Assembly: GCF_900091525.1 (NCBI RefSeq)
Contig: NZ_FMCU01000007.1
Coordinates: 186,001-250,000 of the forward strand
Origin: Micromonospora matsumotoense
GTDB lineage: Bacteria; Actinomycetota; Actinomycetes; Mycobacteriales; Micromonosporaceae
Reading direction: 5' to 3'
Length of the DNA stretch: 64,000 nucleotides
Both the position numbers and the translations under genes were made by a program. Position 1 is the first letter of the stretch. Each line of letters starts with the position of its first letter. Below, in pieces: positions 59,787-64,000 of the stretch. The notes beneath the pieces are model-generated. The model made no database searches. It was not told the DNA's origin and saw only the letters and a list, made by a program, of their open reading frames with translations.

Positions 59787-60014
59787 ATGACCATCCCGAT
59801 GGGCTACCGGAAGATCGCCGCCGACCTGCACGCCCGTATCCAGCAGGGCGAGTACCCGCCGGAGAGCCGGCTGCCCACCTACGCCGAGTTGGCCCGGCTC
59901 TACTCGGCAAGCGTCTCGACCGTGCAGCGAGCGGTGATGCTCCTACAGGCCCACGGGATCATCGTCGGCGTTCAGGGGGCCGGCCTGTACGTCGCCGCGA
60001 CTCCCGCCACCTGA
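59787..60014 (+). CDS. mini-GntR winged-helix regulator
   Basis: 75 residues from ATG 59787 with GGAGG 8 bases upstream. YRKIAADLHARIQQGEYPPESRLPTYAELARLYSASVSTVQRAVMLLQAHGIIVGVQGAGLYV is a complete GntR winged helix with no effector domain, as in stand-alone actinobacterial members. It probably binds the palindrome 59708-59747 just upstream and regulates itself. The downstream hairpin at 60096 ends its transcript. Targets beyond itself are unknown. Confidence 0.88.
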   Translation: MTIPMGYRKIAADLHARIQQGEYPPESRLPTYAELARLYSASVSTVQRAVMLLQAHGIIVGVQGAGLYVAATPAT

Positions 60015-60095
60015 ACATCCCCGCCCAGCACAGCGGATGCGGCCGGCTACCCGGCGGTGGGAGCCGGCACCCTGCGCCACTCACTCGCAGGTACG

Positions 60096-60137
60096 ACGTG
60101 TGCCCGGCTGGCAGGGGGATGCCAGCCGGGCACACGT
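60096..60137. terminator. strong 18-bp hairpin, bidirectional
   Basis: Perfect 18-bp arms 60096-60113 and 60120-60137 (cores GTGCCCGGCTGGCA) around GGGGGA. It sits between the plus-strand mini-GntR gene and the minus-strand secreted-protein genes and is well placed to terminate both. Confidence 0.8.
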
Positions 60138-60279
60138 GTCTCCGGACAGGTGACGCGGGGAGGGGATCCGACGCGGGGCAGGGGCCTGAGAGGGGGCAGG
60201 GACCTACCGCACGGCTGGGCCGCGTGCAGCACCGCCGGAGAGCTACAGGCGGGACGGATGCCCGCCGCAGCGGGGAGGG

Positions 60280-60591
60280 CTACGAGCAGGGTCGGACCCA
60301 GGCGGTGCTGACCCAGCCGTTGGTGTCGCCGCTGTCGTTCCACAGCGAGACGTGGTAGCGGCCGTTGGCCTCCTGCGCGGCGAACATCCGGGTGTTGTAG
60401 CCGACCGAGTGCGGCCACTTCGTGGTCGACGAGGTGCTGTCCACGAACACGGACAGGCTGACGGCGGTGGAGCACTTGCTGTACTGGTAGTAGGCCGCCT
60501 GGGCGGCACCACCGGTGGCCACGGTCGCGCCGAGGCTGGTCAGGGCGGTCACCGTCAGGAGGGCGAGCGCGCGCTTGCTGGTCGTTCTCAC
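60280..60591 (-). CDS. small secreted protein, tandem paralogue 1
   Basis: 103 residues from GTG 60591 with GGAGGT 5 bases upstream. A Sec signal peptide is clear: positive start, LALLTVTALTSLGATVATGG, cleavage near AQA-A. The mature part of about 72 residues has two Cys (YSKCS and the C-terminal PCS), suggesting one disulfide, and a block shared with the next gene: DSTSSTTKWPHS, FAAQEANGRYHVSLW, SGDTNGWVSTAWVR. The family is unknown to me. It may be an extracellular or wall protein. Transcribed after the paralogue at 60978, possibly co-transcribed. Confidence 0.85.
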   Translation of the reverse strand: MRTTSKRALALLTVTALTSLGATVATGGAAQAAYYQYSKCSTAVSLSVFVDSTSSTTKWPHSVGYNTRMFAAQEANGRYHVSLWNDSGDTNGWVSTAWVRPCS

Positions 60592-60669
60592 GGGGTACCT
60601 CCGGGTCGTCGGGTGTGGTGGGTGCGGGGCCGCGGCGGCGTCACCGCCGGTGCGGTGCGGCGGCCGGGC

Positions 60670-60978
60670 TCAGCAGGCGCGGACCCAGGCGGTGCTGACC
60701 CAGCCGTTGGTGTCGCCCGACGTGTCCCAGAGCGAGACGTGGTAGCGGCCGTTGGCTTCCTGCGCCGCGTACATGACGTTGTTCCAGCCGATCGAGTGCG
60801 GCCACCGCGTGGTCGACGAGGTGCTGTCGACGAAGAAGGAGAGCGAGACCGCGTCGGAGCACTTCCGGTACTGGTAGTAACCGGCCTGGGCGGCGGTGCC
60901 GGGCACCGCGCCCACGACGAGGCCGGCGATCGTGGCACCCGCTACGAGGGCCGCCGCGCGGGATTTGAGGCGATTCAT
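60670..60978 (-). CDS. small secreted protein, tandem paralogue 2
   Basis: 102 residues from ATG 60978 with GGAGG 4 bases upstream; the ATG directly before it (60981) is too close to GGAGG. Signal peptide RAAALVAGATIAGLVVGAVPG with cleavage near AQA-G. Mature sequence YYQYRKCSDAVSLSFFVDST, MYAAQEANGRYHVSLW and NGWVSTAWVRAC mirrors the neighbour; the two Cys are kept. The pair arose by tandem duplication and remains conserved at DNA level in the last 90 bases or so. Function unknown. Confidence 0.85.
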   Translation of the reverse strand: MNRLKSRAAALVAGATIAGLVVGAVPGTAAQAGYYQYRKCSDAVSLSFFVDSTSSTTRWPHSIGWNNVMYAAQEANGRYHVSLWDTSGDTNGWVSTAWVRAC

Positions 60979-61147
60979 CATACCTCCAGATCATGATCCG
61001 TCGATTGACCCGGCCGACCATACACACGTGGTGATCAACCCGCAACGCCACGTGTCCGGAGCTGGGGAAACGGCCGCAGGCGACGGCCGGACCGAGAAGG
61101 AGACGCTTGATTGAGCGCGAGAGGATCTCGCACAGTAGGTTGAGCGG

Positions 61148-63364
61148 GTGAGCGGACGGTTCCCGATCGAAGACGTCTCCCCCGTCGTCGCCTGCGGTCG
61201 CTACCCGGCCAAGGCGGTGGTCGACGAGGTGGTACCGGTGTCGGCACGCGCCTACCGGGAAGGGCACGACGCGCTCGGCTGCAACGTGGTCTGGTACGGC
61301 CCGGACGGCGCGGCCCGCCCGTTCACCCGGATGCGGCCGGGCGAACCGGGGCAGGACCGCTGGCACGCCACCATCCGACCGGACGCCGTCGGCGAGTGGA
61401 CCTTCACCGTCGAGGCGTTCCAGGACCCGTATCTGACCTGGCAGAACGCGGTGACCAAGAAGGTCGCCGCCGGGCAGGGGGCGGCCGAACTGGCCAACGA
61501 CCTGGCCGAGGGCGTCCGGGTGCTGACCGCCGCCCTGCCACTCGTGCCGGCCGCCGAGGCCGGACGGCTCACGGCGGCGGTGGCGGCGCTGGGCGACCAG
61601 CAGGCCGACCTGGCCCACCGGGTCACCCCGGCCCTCGACCTGGCCGACCTGCTCTGGGCCCACCCGGTGCGGGAGTTGGTCACCACCGGCACGCCGCACC
61701 GGCTCTGGGTGGACCGCCCCCGGGCGCTCTTCTCCGCCTGGTACGAGTTCTTCCCCCGCTCCGAGGGCGCGGTCCCGGCCACCGTCGACGCGCCGGCCCG
61801 CTCGGGCACCTTCGTCACGGCACTGGACCGGCTGCCCGGGGTCGCGGCGATGGGCTTCGACGTGCTCTACCTGCCGCCGATCCACCCGATCGGCCGGGTC
61901 AACCGCAAGGGCCGCAACAACGCGCTGACCGCCGGCCCGGACGACGTCGGCTCGCCGTGGGCGATCGGCGCGGCCGAGGGCGGCCACGACGCCATCCACC
62001 CCGACCTGGGTACGCCGGCCGACTTCCGCGCCTTCGTCGCCGCCGCCGCCGAACAGGGCCTGGAAGTGGCGCTGGACCTGGCGTTGCAGTGCGCCCCCGA
62101 CCACCCGTGGGTCACCGAGCACCCGGAGTGGTTCACCACCCGCGCCGACGGCAGCATCGCGTACGCGGAGAACCCGCCCAAGAAATACCAGGACATCTAC
62201 CCGGTCAACTTCGACAACGACCCCGACGGCATCCGGGCCGAGGTGCTGCGGGTGGTGCGGCACTGGATCGGCGAGGGCATCCGGATCTTCCGGGTGGACA
62301 ACCCGCACACCAAGCCGTTCGACTTCTGGCACCGGTTGATCGCCGAGGTGAAACGGACCGACCCGGACGTGCTCTTCCTGGCCGAGGCGTTCACCCGGCC
62401 GGCGATCATGCACGGGCTCGGCAAGATCGGCTTCACCCAGTCGTACACCTATTTCACCTGGCGCACGACGGCCGCCGAGATGCGGGAGTACTGCGAGGAA
62501 CTGGTCGCCTCGGTCGACTGGATGCGGCCCAACTTCTGGCCCAACACCCCGGACATCCTGCACGAGTCCCTGCAACACGGGGGACCGCCGATGTTCAAGA
62601 TCCGGGCGGTGCTGGCCGCGCTACTCAGCCCCTCCTGGGGCATGTACGCCGGCTTCGAACTGTTCGAGCACGTCGCCCGCCCCGGCGCGGAGGAATACCT
62701 CGACAACGAGAAGTACGAGCTGCGCCCCCGGGACTGGGCCGGCGCGCAGGCACACGGCCGCTCGCTGGCCCCGTTCGTCGCCACCCTCAACCGGGTACGG
62801 CGCGAGCACCCGGCCCTGCACCGGCTGCGCAACCTGGTCTTCCACGACATCGACAACCCGGCGCTGCTCTGCTGGTCCAAGCGCGACCCGGACACCGGCG
62901 ACACGGTCATCGTGATCTGCTCGTTCGACTCGCACACCGTGCAGTGGGGCAACACCACCCTGGACATGCCGGCGCTCGGCTTCGACTGGCACGAACGGTT
63001 CACCGTGCACGACGAGCTGACCGGGGCCAGCTACGAGTGGGGCCAGCGCAACGCGATCCGGCTCGACCCGTACCTGCAACCCGCGCACGTGCTGACGGTC
63101 CGCCGCCCGCCGACACCACCCACCACGATGCCGGCCGGCGCGGAGCCGGCGGAGCTGACCGTGGCGGACGTCCCCGACGAACTCTCCGGCGGCACCGCGC
63201 CGACCACCCCCGCCCCGGAGGTCGACCGGTCGCCCGGCCCCACCGCGACCCGCACCGCCGGCACCGGCCGCAAAATCAAGAACGGCCGGGCCAGGACCGG
63301 CCGGACCCCGCACGGCAGCACCCCGACCGACCCCGCCTCGAAGGACGTCAGATGGACCAGCTGA
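61148..63364 (+). CDS. glgE: alpha-1,4-glucan:maltose-1-phosphate maltosyltransferase
   Basis: 738 residues from GTG 61148. N-terminal beta-sandwich (PIEDVSPVVACGRYPAKAVV), GH13_3 barrel with LPPIHPIGRVNRKGRNN, nucleophile D384 in FRVDNPHTKPFDFW and acid E413 in LFLAEAFTRP; their spacing is that of characterised GlgE. It extends alpha-glucan with maltosyl units from maltose-1-phosphate. The last 80 residues, after the C-terminal domain, are Pro/Thr/Arg-rich and probably disordered, not usual for the family. The stop overlaps glgB by 13 bases. Confidence 0.95.
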   Translation: MSGRFPIEDVSPVVACGRYPAKAVVDEVVPVSARAYREGHDALGCNVVWYGPDGAARPFTRMRPGEPGQDRWHATIRPDAVGEWTFTVEAFQDPYLTWQNAVTKKVAAGQGAAELANDLAEGVRVLTAALPLVPAAEAGRLTAAVAALGDQQADLAHRVTPALDLADLLWAHPVRELVTTGTPHRLWVDRPRALFSAWYEFFPRSEGAVPATVDAPARSGTFVTALDRLPGVAAMGFDVLYLPPIHPIGRVNRKGRNNALTAGPDDVGSPWAIGAAEGGHDAIHPDLGTPADFRAFVAAAAEQGLEVALDLALQCAPDHPWVTEHPEWFTTRADGSIAYAENPPKKYQDIYPVNFDNDPDGIRAEVLRVVRHWIGEGIRIFRVDNPHTKPFDFWHRLIAEVKRTDPDVLFLAEAFTRPAIMHGLGKIGFTQSYTYFTWRTTAAEMREYCEELVASVDWMRPNFWPNTPDILHESLQHGGPPMFKIRAVLAALLSPSWGMYAGFELFEHVARPGAEEYLDNEKYELRPRDWAGAQAHGRSLAPFVATLNRVRREHPALHRLRNLVFHDIDNPALLCWSKRDPDTGDTVIVICSFDSHTVQWGNTTLDMPALGFDWHERFTVHDELTGASYEWGQRNAIRLDPYLQPAHVLTVRRPPTPPTTMPAGAEPAELTVADVPDELSGGTAPTTPAPEVDRSPGPTATRTAGTGRKIKNGRARTGRTPHGSTPTDPASKDVRWTS

Positions 63365-64000
63365 TCGCCGGCGCGACGCACGACCCGCACGCCCTGCTCG
63401 GCGCACACCCCGCCGACGGGTGGACCACGATCCGCACCATGCGGCGGGGTGCCGGTGACGTGGCGCTGCTGGTCGGCGACGACCGGCACCCGATGAAGCG
63501 GGTGCACGACGTCGGCGTCTTCGAGGCCCGCGTCGAGGGCAGCGTGCTCGACTACCGGGTCGAGGTCGACGGCGGGGTCACCGACGACCCGTACCGTCAC
63601 CCGCCGACCCTGGGCGAGCTGGACCTGCACCTGATCGGCGAGGGCCGGCACGAACGGCTCTGGGAGGCGCTCGGCGCGCGGGTCCGCGACGGCGGCGTCG
63701 CCTTCTCGGTGTGGGCCCCGAACGCCCGTGGGGTACGGGTGATCGGCGACTTCACCGGCTGGGGCGCCGACGACGGCTGGCCGATGCGCTGCCTCGGCTC
63801 CAGCGGCGTCTGGGAGATCTTCGTGCCCGGCGCGCAGGAAGGTGCCCGGTACAAGTACCGCGTCCTCGGCGCCGACGGGCAGTGGCGGGACAAGGCCGAC
63901 CCGATGGCCGCCTACGCCGAGGTGCCGCCGGCCACCGCCTCGGTGGTGCACCGGTCCCGCTACGAGTGGTCCGACGCACTCTGGCTGGAGCGCCGGGCCC
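63352..64000 (+). CDS. glgB: 1,4-alpha-glucan branching enzyme, 3' end beyond window
   Basis: Begins at ATG 63352 (AAGGA upstream), 13 bases inside glgE, and stays open to the window end (216 codons). N-terminal N1 domain HDPHALLGAHP and the CBM48 segment VAFSVWAPNARGVRVIGDFTGW are diagnostic. The catalytic barrel lies outside. It makes alpha-1,6 branches in the glucan built by GlgE, the usual glgE-glgB pair. Confidence 0.94.
   Translation, partial: MDQLIAGATHDPHALLGAHPADGWTTIRTMRRGAGDVALLVGDDRHPMKRVHDVGVFEARVEGSVLDYRVEVDGGVTDDPYRHPPTLGELDLHLIGEGRHERLWEALGARVRDGGVAFSVWAPNARGVRVIGDFTGWGADDGWPMRCLGSSGVWEIFVPGAQEGARYKYRVLGADGQWRDKADPMAAYAEVPPATASVVHRSRYEWSDALWLERRA

Noticed and set aside
60641-62578. 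Long minus-strand frame opposite glgE
   Set aside because: Antisense shadow across both the secreted-protein gene and glgE.
49-64000. tRNA, rRNA, riboswitch or CRISPR elements
   Set aside because: No cloverleaf-like GGTTCGA-containing segments, no repeat-spacer arrays and no recognisable riboswitch core were seen by eye; a covariance-model scan would be needed to be sure.

Overview
The window is high-GC actinobacterial DNA. GTG starts, 4-bp ATGA/GTGA gene overlaps, promoters without leaders, an sdhCAB operon, an actinobacterial GlgC/GlgM/GlgE/GlgB set and a DUF3418-type HrpA all fit the Micromonosporaceae (Micromonospora-like). That placement is inferred from gene content; no rRNA gene is present to confirm it. 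I saw no tRNA, rRNA, CRISPR array or intact insertion sequence.

Layout. (1) 1-4.3 kb is an accessory patch with visibly lower GC: a gamma-glutamylcyclotransferase-like gene (minus, cut by the window edge), a divergent MFS exporter translationally coupled to a circularly-permuted-type ATP-grasp enzyme, a CRP-consensus palindrome between them, then about 1.1 kb of gene debris with an IS5-type transposase remnant. (2) 4.3-9.8 kb holds an unrecognised conserved gene behind an operator-like dyad, a tightly overlapping three-gene operon (GNAT-like, U32-like TIM barrel, haem-oxygenase-like di-iron oxidase), a PGM1-like peptide ligase and a cytidine/blasticidin-type deaminase. This is the best candidate in the window for an undescribed biosynthetic system. 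(3) 10-27 kb is mostly core: hrpA, a LysR regulator divergent from sdhCAB, a zinc alcohol dehydrogenase, a Tat-exported class A beta-lactamase-like protein, an NAPE-PLD-like metallo-hydrolase, dgt and tex (with a Gly/Gln repeat tail).

(4) 27.2-53.2 kb is a mosaic exopolysaccharide (EPS) locus with frequent strand switches. It has an initiating phosphoglycosyltransferase, about six glycosyltransferases, two flippase-like and two polymerase-like membrane proteins, the FnlA/B/C-type set for UDP-N-acetyl-L-fucosamine, Gmd plus a perosamine-synthase-like aminotransferase for GDP-perosamine, two hexapeptide acyltransferases, two SDR epimerases, and a large unknown protein with a phage-tail-like C-terminal module. 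A truncated copy of one polymerase-like gene survives in the operon with its translational coupling intact.

(5) 53.3-64 kb is sugar-phosphate and storage-glucan metabolism: pgm, glgC divergent from glgM, then glgE overlapping glgB, which runs off the window. Together these give glucose-1-P to ADP-glucose to maltose-1-P to branched alpha-glucan. Between the two glg blocks lie a YefM-YoeB toxin-antitoxin pair with its palindromic operator, an XRE regulator, a frameshifted and an intact mini-GntR regulator around a near-perfect 40-bp palindrome, and two tandem secreted paralogues of unknown function.
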